This document shows, in pieces, positions 1 through 6,873 of a DNA stretch of 64,000 bases. The notes under the pieces were generated by a model. It made no database searches. It had not been told where the DNA came from and saw only the letters and a list, made by a program, of their open reading frames with translations. The translations under genes and the position numbers were made by a program. Origin of the DNA: Microbispora amethystogenes (GTDB lineage Bacteria > Actinomycetota > Actinomycetes > Streptosporangiales > Streptosporangiaceae); NCBI RefSeq assembly GCF_016863015.1, contig NZ_BOOB01000041.1, positions 1 through 64,000 of the forward strand, read 5' to 3'. Within the stretch, counting starts at the first letter, position 1; every line of letters starts with the position of its first letter.

Positions 1-90
1 GGGCACGATTGGCGGGGGCACGATTGGCGGGGGCACGATTGGCGGGGGCACGATTGGCGGGGGCACGATTGGCGGGGGCACGATTGGGGC
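1..90 (+). repeat. 15-bp tandem repeat inside adaptor gene
   Basis: Five perfect copies of GGGCACGATTGGCGG and a sixth that diverges in its last bases. In the coding frame each unit encodes GTIGG, so copy-number change keeps the frame. The array may continue to the left of the window. Confidence 0.95.
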
Positions 91-1507
91 TGGTGCCGGA
101 TCGGCGGGGCCGGGTGGTTCCGGCGGCGGTCAGGCGACCTGCCCGACGCCGTCCCCCCGCCCTTCGGCGCACCCGACCACCCGGCCGTCCGCGCATCCCA
201 CCGCACACCCGTCCGCACGCCCGTCCGCCGGGCCCCCGTCCGGCACCCGCGCGCAGGCTGCTTCCTCCCGGGCCGTGGACCAGTTGCCGACGCCCGCCAC
301 GGCCCTGCTCGCGGCGTACGCGCCGACCGGCGGCGGCATGAGCACCGTCCTCGCGATCAGCCCCGGCACTGCCGGCACGGCGAGCACCGAGATCCACGCG
401 AGCAACGGAACGACGGGCACCACGAGCGCCATGCTCGCGGTGTACCGGGGTGGTGAGCATGGTGGTTCCGGGCCCAGGCCCGGTCCCACGCTCGCGTCCT
501 CGCCGAGCCGGCACCCGCATCCACATCCGCACCCGACGGGGACGCACCGCCCGAGCCCCGGACACGATGGCAGGACCGCGCCCGATCCCGAGGTGAGCAT
601 CTCGATTCCACCGACCGCACCGCCTGGGCAGTCACCCGGGCAGCCGTCGGGGAAGCCGTCCTCATCGCCGAGCCCCTCCCCCGGCCGTCCCTCCGGCACC
701 TGCGCGCCCGACCAGGGCGGAAAGGGACAGAACCCGCACGGGCAGGGCGGCCGGGGCCAGGGCACTCCAGGACGTACGGGCTTCGGAGGCGGCCAGGCGG
801 GTCAAGGCGGACAGGGCGGCCGAGGCGGACAGACGGGTCAGGGGGGCGCGCGGCTCACCGAGGCGCAGGCCGAAGCGCAGGTCAGCCAGGCGACGACCGA
901 ACTGGCCGAGGCCAAGGAGGCCCTCGCGGGCATCCGGATCAAGGCCCCGGCGGACGGCACGGTGCTGTCGATCTCGGGAAGCACGGGCTCCCATTACACC
1001 TCGGGCGCCTTCATCACCCTGGGCGACCTCGACAACCTGCAGGTGCAGGCGCTGTTCACGGAGTCGGACATCCGCTTCCTGAAGACCGGTCAGGCCGCCG
1101 TCGTCACGCTGCCCACGCAACCGGGACGGGAGTACGCCGGGACGGTCGCCCACATCGACCCCACCGCGACCACTTCCAACCGGCTCGTCCGCTACGGCGT
1201 ACGCATCGACCTCGCCAGCCGCCCCGCCCGGCTGCTGCTGGGGCAGAGCGCCACCGTCAAGGTGACCACCGACGAGGCGGCCGACGCACTCTACGTCCCC
1301 TCCCAGGCCGTACGCGTCCAGGGCGACGGCACGGCCGTGGTGACGGTGACCGACGGCGGCGGCGCCCAAGTCCAGCGGTCCGTCGAAGTCGGCGTACGCG
1401 GCGACACCAGTGTGGAGGTCGTCACCGGCCTCTCCGAAGGCGACCAGGTCGTCCTCCCCACGACGACCACCGCCTTCCCCGACGAAGGCTTCCCCGCCCC
1501 CCACTGA
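2..1507 (+). CDS. HlyD/RND-type efflux adaptor (membrane fusion protein), 5' truncated by window
   Basis: The frame is open from base 2 to the stop at 1505-1507, so the true start lies upstream. The visible protein begins with six GTIGG-like pentapeptide repeats, then a long His/Pro/Ser/Thr- and Gly/Gln-rich stretch. A short coiled-coil arm (about bases 857-935), a lipoyl-like segment (IKAPADGTVLSI) and beta-barrel strands (DNLQVQALF, ADALYVPSQAV, GLSEGDQVVLP) follow, typical of periplasmic adaptors of MacAB-type or other ABC exporters. In actinobacteria such proteins sit outside the membrane and partner an ABC ATPase/permease. No partner lies downstream here, so it would be upstream. The low-complexity block interrupts the usual helical hairpin. 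Family assignment is firm; substrate unknown. Confidence 0.82.
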   Translation, partial: GTIGGGTIGGGTIGGGTIGGGTIGGGTIGAGAGSAGPGGSGGGQATCPTPSPRPSAHPTTRPSAHPTAHPSARPSAGPPSGTRAQAASSRAVDQLPTPATALLAAYAPTGGGMSTVLAISPGTAGTASTEIHASNGTTGTTSAMLAVYRGGEHGGSGPRPGPTLASSPSRHPHPHPHPTGTHRPSPGHDGRTAPDPEVSISIPPTAPPGQSPGQPSGKPSSSPSPSPGRPSGTCAPDQGGKGQNPHGQGGRGQGTPGRTGFGGGQAGQGGQGGRGGQTGQGGARLTEAQAEAQVSQATTELAEAKEALAGIRIKAPADGTVLSISGSTGSHYTSGAFITLGDLDNLQVQALFTESDIRFLKTGQAAVVTLPTQPGREYAGTVAHIDPTATTSNRLVRYGVRIDLASRPARLLLGQSATVKVTTDEAADALYVPSQAVRVQGDGTAVVTVTDGGGAQVQRSVEVGVRGDTSVEVVTGLSEGDQVVLPTTTTAFPDEGFPAPH

Positions 1508-1577
1508 GCCCCCGGCACCCCAGCACCGCGTACAGCCTGCCCAGCGTTCGACGTGAGCGAGGATGACTTGAGTCAGA

Positions 1578-1640
1578 CAGGCGATCGGCCTGTCGACTTG
1601 GTTCGTGCCGCTGAACCCGAGGCCCGGCGAGTGGACGCAC
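1578..1640 (+). pseudogene. Decayed fragment of the membrane-protein gene found at 3005-3757
   Basis: These 63 bases match 3500-3562 inside the intact membrane-protein gene at 55 of 63 positions and translate in the same frame to QAIGLSTWFVPLNPRPGEWT, against QAIGLSTWFGLLDPGPGLWT in the intact protein. An in-frame stop lies just upstream at 1569-1571 and no start or flanking domain is present. It is therefore a remnant of a paralog or of a partial duplication. The nucleotidyltransferase/HEPN module sits between this fragment and the intact gene. Confidence 0.75.
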
Positions 1641-1706
1641 GCCCACCGCGATGGCCCGGCACGAGCGACCCGCTGTGACACTATGCTGTCAGCTCAGCAC
1701 AGAGGG

Positions 1707-1739
1707 TTGAAGTTCGAAAAAAGCGAAGATATATTCGAA
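1707..1739 (+). promoter_or_regulatory. Promoter of the wHTH-nucleotidyltransferase/HEPN module with paired TTCGAA sites
   Basis: TTGAAG (1707-1712), a 17-bp spacer and TATATT (1730-1735) form a near-consensus vegetative promoter in an AT-rich patch. The start codon at 1742 lies six bases past the -10, so the transcript should be leaderless. Two copies of the palindrome TTCGAA (1713-1718 and 1734-1739) are 21 bp apart, two helical turns, and flank the -10. They are good candidates for an operator bound by the wHTH domain of the first gene product. Confidence 0.7.
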
Positions 1740-1741
1740 GC

Positions 1742-2347
1742 ATGCGAAGCATCGGCCAGCGTGGAGTGCCCATCTTCCGCAGCGACACACAAGCGAGGCT
1801 GCTCGCCGCGCTTTGCTTACAGACTGACCGCACATGGACGTTGGCGTCTCTCGCACGAGAGTTGGGTGTGAGCCCATCCACCCTGCATCCGGAGATTCAT
1901 CGCCTCGAAGAGGCCGGGCTTCTGACTGTAACGGTCGTCGGCCGATCACGGGTCCTTGAGGTCGATACGAGCCACCCGATCACGAACCCACTGACTGAGA
2001 TACTGAGGTATCTCTATGGCCCAGGCGTCGTCATCGCCGAAGAGTTCGGTTCGATCCCGGAAATGGAACTCCTGCTCATCTTCGGTTCGTGGGCGGCCCG
2101 TCACCGTGGCGAGCCTGGCCCTCCCCCCCACGACGTCGACGTTCTCGTGGTCGGTGACGCAGACCGGGCCGAGGTCTACGCGGCAGCAGACCGCGCGCAG
2201 GAGCGTATCGGGCTGCCTGTCAACCCTGTCCTCGCCTCCAGCCGGCGCTGGCAGACGGCATCCGACGCTCTGATCCGCCAAATCAAAGCCAGTCCGACGA
2301 TCGACCTCACCTCCGCCCATGCGGGACGGAAGGGGAGCGAGCACTGA
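1742..2347 (+). CDS. Winged-helix fused to MNT-type nucleotidyltransferase (antitoxin-like)
   Basis: The 201-aa protein has an N-terminal winged helix-turn-helix (about residues 12-75, with SLARELGVSPSTLHPEIHRL) followed by a minimal nucleotidyltransferase domain with Gly115-Ser116 and the metal-binding pair Asp131/Asp133 in DVDVLVVGD. MNT proteins of this kind partner HEPN proteins in type VII-like modules where the MNT enzyme AMPylates and silences the HEPN toxin. Here the HEPN gene follows with a one-base TGATG overlap, indicating coupling. The ATG directly after a strong promoter, without a ribosome-binding site, supports leaderless translation. The fused wHTH suggests autoregulation. The biochemical role is inferred from family and context. 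Confidence 0.8.
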   Translation: MRSIGQRGVPIFRSDTQARLLAALCLQTDRTWTLASLARELGVSPSTLHPEIHRLEEAGLLTVTVVGRSRVLEVDTSHPITNPLTEILRYLYGPGVVIAEEFGSIPEMELLLIFGSWAARHRGEPGPPPHDVDVLVVGDADRAEVYAAADRAQERIGLPVNPVLASSRRWQTASDALIRQIKASPTIDLTSAHAGRKGSEH

Positions 2348-2799
2348 TGCGATGGACACGCGGCGAAGCCGATATCGAACGCATGCTTGCCGCGAAAGAA
2401 CTACAGCGCGTCCACGGCGGTGCCGCTGAGGGAGCAGGCTGGTTGCAGAAGGCCGGCGTCGTCCTGTCCAGCGCGCGAGAACTGATCGAGTCCGATCCGA
2501 TCTCTGCCTATACCCTTGCGTACGACGCCGCCAGATTCGCCTGTGCTGGGCTTTTGGCCCAGCAAGGGCTGCGCGCGACCACTTCCGGCGGCCACTACGC
2601 CGTTCAACAGGCAGTGACCCGCCAGTTCGGGTCCGCCTTCGAGCCCTTCGGGGTGATGCGACGCCGCAGGAACGAACTTGAGTACCCCATGTTCCCCGAC
2701 GAGTCCGTCGAGCGGGAGGAGGCGGAACGCGCGTTGACCGCGGCCGCGTCGATCATCGAGGCGGCCGACAAGATGATCGATCATCCGAGTCTGTTCTGA
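2347..2799 (+). CDS. HEPN-domain protein, toxin-like partner of the MNT gene
   Basis: The 150-aa all-helical protein matches the HEPN fold pattern: SAYTLAYDAARFACAGLLAQQG in the middle and RRRRNELEYP at residues 105-114. Classical HEPN ribonucleases carry R-x4-6-H. Here the expected His position is Tyr113 (RNELEY), so the catalytic His is missing, while a Tyr that could be AMPylated remains. The ATG overlaps the stop of the MNT gene. It may be a toxin with altered chemistry or a non-nucleolytic HEPN. Domain assignment is good; toxicity is untested. Confidence 0.75.
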   Translation: MRWTRGEADIERMLAAKELQRVHGGAAEGAGWLQKAGVVLSSARELIESDPISAYTLAYDAARFACAGLLAQQGLRATTSGGHYAVQQAVTRQFGSAFEPFGVMRRRRNELEYPMFPDESVEREEAERALTAAASIIEAADKMIDHPSLF

Positions 2800-3004
2800 G
2801 CGGCGTTCTCGCGGCTACGGGATCAGGGCCGCACCGCGTACAACTTGCTCCAGCGGAAGGTCGGCTGCGACGAAGCCGGAGAAGGGAGTGCGGCAGCGGC
2901 CATCCCGCACGCTCGGAGATGGCAGGGGTGTCGCACACGGCAATGATCGGGGGAGGGATCACCGGCGTCTGACGGGCCGTAGCGGGCCTGCGGGAGGGAG
3001 CGGC

Positions 3005-3757
3005 ATGAGTCCGATGAGCGTGGAATGGTGGGAGATCGCGGGAGCGGCCGTCCTCCTGGCGTGGGCCGTCGTCATGTGGGGCGCCGTCGCCGTCCTCGCG
3101 TACGCGCAGCGCCACGAGGTGCGGCCTTGGATGTTCCCGGCAGCGGTCGCGGTCATCGGGCTGGGGATAGCGGGGCAGATCGGGCATCTCCAGGAGCACG
3201 TCGCGCAGGCCGCCTACTGGGTCTTCCACCCGAACGCCCAGCCGTGGATGACCCCGCTGGGGACGGGCCTGGCGAACGGGTTCGGCCGGGTCGACCCGTC
3301 CAAGCCATCACTGGGCATGGAGATCCTGCATCTGACCGGCAACTTCGTCTTCCTCGCCGGCCTCGCCGGAGTCATGGTGATCACCCGCTGGGCGGGACGG
3401 ACCCAGGCACGCCGGTGGGGGCGGATGGGAGTGTGGATGCAGGGCATCCACGGTCTGGAACACCTCGCGCTGATGGTGTCCGTCGCGCTGGGAGCCAAGC
3501 AGGCGATCGGCCTGTCGACCTGGTTCGGGCTGCTGGACCCGGGGCCCGGCCTGTGGACGTACCGGATCTGGTGGCACGCCATCGCCAACCTGATCGGCTC
3601 GGTGATTTTCGCGATCGCGCTCTATCACCTGTGGCGGGAACGCGCCGTCGTCCGAGCGGCCTATCAGCGGCCCCGGAGCGTCCCGGACCCGGAAACCACC
3701 GCCCGGCCGCTCGTCGGATCGTCGGCATCGAGCGGACCCGCCCTGCCCAGTTCGTAG
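3005..3757 (+). CDS. Multi-pass membrane protein of unknown function
   Basis: The ATG at 3005 follows GGAGGGAG and gives 250 aa; an upstream in-frame ATG at 2888 lacks these features and adds an Arg/Gly-rich non-conserved leader. Five or so hydrophobic segments are visible (about residues 7-33, 42-70, 100-122, 135-165, 180-205). Several carry His pairs (GHLQEH, GIHGLEHLAL, WWHAIAN, YHLW), suggesting metal or heme binding in the membrane, which is inference only. I do not recognise the family. It runs convergently toward the response-regulator gene. A decayed fragment of the same gene lies at 1578-1640. Confidence 0.75.
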   Translation: MSPMSVEWWEIAGAAVLLAWAVVMWGAVAVLAYAQRHEVRPWMFPAAVAVIGLGIAGQIGHLQEHVAQAAYWVFHPNAQPWMTPLGTGLANGFGRVDPSKPSLGMEILHLTGNFVFLAGLAGVMVITRWAGRTQARRWGRMGVWMQGIHGLEHLALMVSVALGAKQAIGLSTWFGLLDPGPGLWTYRIWWHAIANLIGSVIFAIALYHLWRERAVVRAAYQRPRSVPDPETTARPLVGSSASSGPALPSS

Positions 3758-3781
3758 GCGAGACGCGCCGCCTCGTATGGA

Positions 3782-4504
3782 TCAGGGGCGGGTGGGTGGG
3801 GTGCGCATGACGTAGCCGACGCCGCGCAGGGTGTGGATGAGCCGGGGATGGGCCCGGGAATTGGCGTTGTCGAGTTTGCGGCGGAGCACCGAGACGTACG
3901 ACTCGACGATCCCCGCGTCGCCGCGGAAGTCGTAGTCCCACACGTGGTCGAGGATCTGCGCCTTGGACAGCACCCGGCCGGCGTTGGCCATGAAGTAGCG
4001 CAGCAGCTTGAACTCCGTCGGCGACAGCGACACGACGCGGCCGCCGCGCCAGACCTCGTGGGACTCCTCGTCCAGTTCGATGTCGGCGAAGGTCAGCCGC
4101 GGCGGGGCCGGCAACGGGTCGCCGGCGGTGCGGCGCAGCACGGCCCGGATGCGGGCGATGACCTCCTCCAGGCTGAACGGCTTGGTCACGTAGTCGTCGC
4201 CGCCGAGCGTCAGCCCCCGGATCTTGTCCTCGGTCGCGTCCCGCGCCGTGAGGAAGACGACGGGGGTGTGGGTGCCGCCGCCACGGAGCCTCCGTACGAT
4301 GTCGAACCCGTCCATGTCGGGCAGCATGACGTCGAGCACGATCAGGTCCGGGCGGTGCCGGTAGGCCGCGGCGACCGCCGCGCCGCCGTCGGACGCGGTG
4401 TGCACCTCGAATCCGGCGTAGCGCAGACTGGCCGCGAGCAGTTCGAGGATGTTCGGCTCGTCCTCGACGACCAGCAGCCGGGCTTCGGAAGTTTCAGCGA
4501 CCAT
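3782..4504 (-). CDS. OmpR/PhoB-family response regulator
   Basis: The 240-aa protein has a receiver domain with acidic pocket Glu14/Asp15, phospho-acceptor Asp58 (IVLDVMLPD) and the conserved Thr/Lys switch (FLTARD, TKPFS), then a winged-helix effector (LSPTEFKLLRYFM, VSVLRRKLD, HTLRGVGYVMR). It resembles actinobacterial MprA/TcrX-type regulators that activate transcription when phosphorylated. No histidine kinase is adjacent: the flanking gene at its 3' end is convergent and upstream is lhgO, so it is an orphan in this window. A TAGAGT -10 (4514-4519) lies nine bases before the ATG, giving a very short leader. Confidence 0.93.
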   Translation of the reverse strand: MVAETSEARLLVVEDEPNILELLAASLRYAGFEVHTASDGGAAVAAAYRHRPDLIVLDVMLPDMDGFDIVRRLRGGGTHTPVVFLTARDATEDKIRGLTLGGDDYVTKPFSLEEVIARIRAVLRRTAGDPLPAPPRLTFADIELDEESHEVWRGGRVVSLSPTEFKLLRYFMANAGRVLSKAQILDHVWDYDFRGDAGIVESYVSVLRRKLDNANSRAHPRLIHTLRGVGYVMRTPPTRP

Positions 4505-4522
4505 GGCGCCAGCACTCTAGAC

Positions 4523-5707
4523 CTAGAAGGCTAAGGGAACCGTTAAGGCGATGTGCCGCGCGATGGCCAGGCTGCTCGTGGCGGCGGGCGACGGCGCGTT
4601 GCGCACCAGCACGATCCGCCCGCGCACGTCGATCGCGAAGTCGTCCAGAAGCCTGCCGTCCCTGGTCACCGCCTGGGCCCGTACGCCGGATCCGGCGCGG
4701 ACGAGATCGGCGGGGGTCAGCGCGGGGACGTACCGCCGGGCGGCGGCCGTGAACGCCCGCTTGACCAGCGAGCCGTACACCTCGCGCACGCCGGTCCGCC
4801 AGTGCTCGGCCGCCATCTTCCTGGTGCCCGGCCAGGACAGGATGGCGCGCAGGTCGCGTGGCGAGACGCGCCGCCACGAGTAGCCCTCCAGGGCGAGCGC
4901 GGGGACGGCGTTGGGCCCGGCGAGGACCTCCCCGTCGATCCGGCGGGTCAGGTGGACACCGAGGAAGGGGTAGCGGGGGTCCGGCACGGGATAGATCAGC
5001 CCGCGGACGAGGGCCGCGGCCGGTCCGGCGAGCCGGTAGTACTCCCCCCGGAACGGGACGATGCGCACGTCGCCGTCCGCCCCCGCCAGTTCCGCCACGC
5101 GGTCGGTGCCGAGACCGGCGCAGGAAATCAGCCGGTCGAAGGCGAACCGCTCCCGCCCCGCCGCCACCAGCACGCCGTCCGCGGTCTGCCGGATCGCGCG
5201 TACGGGATGCGAGAGCCGTACGGACCCGCCGGCCTCGGCCACGTCGGCGGCGAGGCGGCGCGCGACGGCCGCGAAGTCGGTGATCGCGGTGTGCGGCGAG
5301 TGGACCGCGGCGACCCCGGCGGCGTACGGCTCGATCTCCCGCAGGCCGATCGCGTCGAGCTCGGCGACGCCGGGCACGCCGTTCTCCCTGGCCCTCTCGG
5401 CGATGCGGCGCAGCCCCGGCAGTTCGGCCCGGGTCGAGGCGACGACGAGCTTGCCCGCCTCCTCGTACGGCAGGCCGTGCTCGGCGCAGTACTCGCGCAG
5501 CATCGCGACGCCCTCCCGGCAGAGCGTGGCCTTGAGCGAGCCCGGCTGGTAGTAGATCCCGGCGTGGACGACCCCGCTGTTGTGCCCGGTCTGGTGGGCG
5601 GCGACCCGGGGTTCCTTCTCCAGGACGGTCACCTCGGCGCCCTCGCGCGCCATCCGCCGGGCCACGGCGAGCCCGAGGATGCCGGCGCCGACGATCCCGA
5701 TTCTCAT
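4523..5707 (-). CDS. lhgO: L-2-hydroxyglutarate oxidase family FAD enzyme
   Basis: The 394-aa protein starts MRIGIVGAGILGL with a dinucleotide-binding GxGxxG at residues 7-12 and shows family landmarks HNSGVVHAGIYYQPGSLKA, EPYAAGVAAVHSP, FRGEYYRL and YPVPDPRYPFLGVHL. This matches LhgO/L2HGDH, a membrane-associated FAD oxidoreductase that converts L-2-hydroxyglutarate to 2-oxoglutarate and repairs a metabolic side product. The ATG at 5707 was chosen because it begins the Rossmann strand; the frame stays open much further upstream but that part is antisense to other genes. The 3' end lies 19 bases from the response-regulator start, so both could share a transcript. Confidence 0.88.
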   Translation of the reverse strand: MRIGIVGAGILGLAVARRMAREGAEVTVLEKEPRVAAHQTGHNSGVVHAGIYYQPGSLKATLCREGVAMLREYCAEHGLPYEEAGKLVVASTRAELPGLRRIAERARENGVPGVAELDAIGLREIEPYAAGVAAVHSPHTAITDFAAVARRLAADVAEAGGSVRLSHPVRAIRQTADGVLVAAGRERFAFDRLISCAGLGTDRVAELAGADGDVRIVPFRGEYYRLAGPAAALVRGLIYPVPDPRYPFLGVHLTRRIDGEVLAGPNAVPALALEGYSWRRVSPRDLRAILSWPGTRKMAAEHWRTGVREVYGSLVKRAFTAAARRYVPALTPADLVRAGSGVRAQAVTRDGRLLDDFAIDVRGRIVLVRNAPSPAATSSLAIARHIALTVPLAF

Positions 5708-5769
5708 GACGTCAGGGCTGTCAGAGGCATGTGTCCCATTGTCGCGCGACCGGAGCCGCCACGTCGTGA

Positions 5770-5785
5770 TCGAACTTCTGTTCGG
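5770..5785. promoter_or_regulatory. LexA/SOS box upstream of the 120-aa gene
   Basis: TCGAACTTCTGTTCGG matches the actinobacterial LexA consensus TCGAAC-N4-GTTCGA with one mismatch. It directly abuts TATGCT (5786-5791), the -10 hexamer of the following gene, so bound LexA would block transcription. lhgO lies divergently, starting 63 bp away. Confidence 0.75.
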
Positions 5786-5797
5786 TATGCTTGCGGG

Positions 5798-6160
5798 GTG
5801 TACGTGCCACCCGGCTGGCCGCCGGAGGTCCGCCCGCCGGGCAGCCCCGACTGGGAGACGTCGGCCGTGTCGTGGCTGCTCGACGCCGTGCCGCCGGACT
5901 ACCGCGCGTACGGCGTGCTGCGCCGGTATCCGCTCGCGCTCGCCCGGATGGCCCGCCAGCAGGTGGGCGCCTCCATCCAGGCGGCCAGGGAGGGATACCG
6001 CGGCGCCGCCGTGGACCTCAAGGAGCACCTGCCGCCGCACGCGGTCGCCTCCGTCCTTGACGCCTACCGGCGGGAGGGTCCCCGCCTGGTACGGCTGGCC
6101 GAGTCGATCACGCTGGTGGAGCGCGCGCTGCGCGGGGAGCACTTCCTGCCTCGACTGTGA
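5798..6160 (+). CDS. Conserved-type hypothetical protein, putatively SOS-induced
   Basis: A GTG at 5798, six bases after a TATGCT -10, begins a 120-aa protein, so a leaderless start is likely. It is Pro-rich at the N-terminus (VYVPPGWPPEVRPPGSPDW) and helical afterwards, with no membrane segment or recognisable catalytic motif. I do not know its function. The LexA box overlapping its promoter places it in the DNA-damage regulon by inference. Another in-frame GTG at 5804 is possible but further from the -10. Confidence 0.72.
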   Translation: MYVPPGWPPEVRPPGSPDWETSAVSWLLDAVPPDYRAYGVLRRYPLALARMARQQVGASIQAAREGYRGAAVDLKEHLPPHAVASVLDAYRREGPRLVRLAESITLVERALRGEHFLPRL

Positions 6161-6183
6161 AGCATTCCGGATAAACGGGGCAT

Positions 6184-6211
6184 AACCCCCCAAAAGAGGG
6201 AATCGGGGGTT
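6184..6211 (+). promoter_or_regulatory. Hairpin around the ribosome-binding site of the CBS gene
   Basis: AACCCCC (6184-6190) can pair with GGGGGTT (6205-6211), enclosing GAGGG, which is a possible Shine-Dalgarno element for the ATG at 6216. The structure ends four bases before the start codon and could limit initiation. Confidence 0.4.
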
Positions 6212-6215
6212 AGCT

Positions 6216-6650
6216 ATGACCACAGAGGGAGTGAACAAGACCGCGGGCCAGGTCATGCACGAGGGCGCCCAGTGCGTCGGCGAGCACGAGAGCCTGCGCA
6301 CGGCCGCGGAGATGATGCGCGACATGAACGTCGGCGCGCTCCCCATCTGCGGGGACGACGACCGGCTCAAGGGCATCATCACCGACCGCGACATCGTCAT
6401 CAAGTGCGTCGCGGAGGGCAAGGACCTCGACCAGACCACGGCGAGCGAACTCGCCCGCGGCCTGGTCTGGGTGGACGCCGGCGCCAGCGTCGAGGAGGCC
6501 CTGGCGAAGATGGAGGAGCACCAGATCAAGCGGATGCCGGTGATCGACAACCACCGCATCGTCGGGATGATCAGCGAGGCCGACCTCGCCAAGGAGCTGC
6601 CCGACAGCAAGCTCGCCGAGTTCGTCCACCGCGTGTACGCGCGAGGCTGA
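6216..6650 (+). CDS. Tandem CBS-domain protein
   Basis: The 144-aa protein consists of two CBS motifs and little else: residues about 10-68 (VMHEGAQCVGEHESLRTAAEMM, GIITDRDIVI) and 78-135 (LVWVDAGASVEEALAKM, IVGMISEADL). Stand-alone CBS pairs bind adenine nucleotides or related ligands and act as energy or redox sensors for partner proteins; DRDIV and EADL mark the ends of the two units. No partner is adjacent, so its target cannot be named. Confidence 0.92.
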   Translation: MTTEGVNKTAGQVMHEGAQCVGEHESLRTAAEMMRDMNVGALPICGDDDRLKGIITDRDIVIKCVAEGKDLDQTTASELARGLVWVDAGASVEEALAKMEEHQIKRMPVIDNHRIVGMISEADLAKELPDSKLAEFVHRVYARG

Positions 6651-6660
6651 CACTCGCGGC

Positions 6661-6873
6661 GCCGGGGAGTCCGGCGGACGCCGCCCGGGCCGCGCGCGGC
6701 AGGGCGTGATCCGCCGGACGCTCCCGGAGGGGCCGGGCGCCGTCGGCGCCCGGCCCCCAAGGTCGGCCGTCAGCCAGCCGATCCGCTGGCCACCAGCCAG
6801 CCCCTCAGCCGGCCCGTCAGCTGACCATCAGCCGACCCGCATCAGCCGGCCCGTCAACCGGCGGGGAGCGGCT
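6661..6873. other. Intergenic region with imperfect CAGCCGGCCCGTCA-like repeats
   Basis: No gene was recognised. From about 6770 to 6860 the sequence cycles through variants of CAGCC-N-GCC-N-TCAG, a degenerate short repeat. It lies between convergent genes and may act in transcription termination, although no clean hairpin with a T-tract is present. Confidence 0.5.

Noticed and set aside
1-90. Direct repeats resembling the start of a CRISPR array
   Set aside because: Units are contiguous with no spacers and encode GTIGG in the reading frame of the adaptor protein.
4553-6160. Long plus-strand open frame across lhgO
   Set aside because: Only its last part (from GTG 5798) has gene-like features; the rest is the antisense shadow of lhgO in high-GC DNA.
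5708-6760. N-terminal extension of lhgO reading antisense through the CBS gene
   Set aside because: The Rossmann fold starts at the ATG at 5707, and the extension is antisense to two supported genes.
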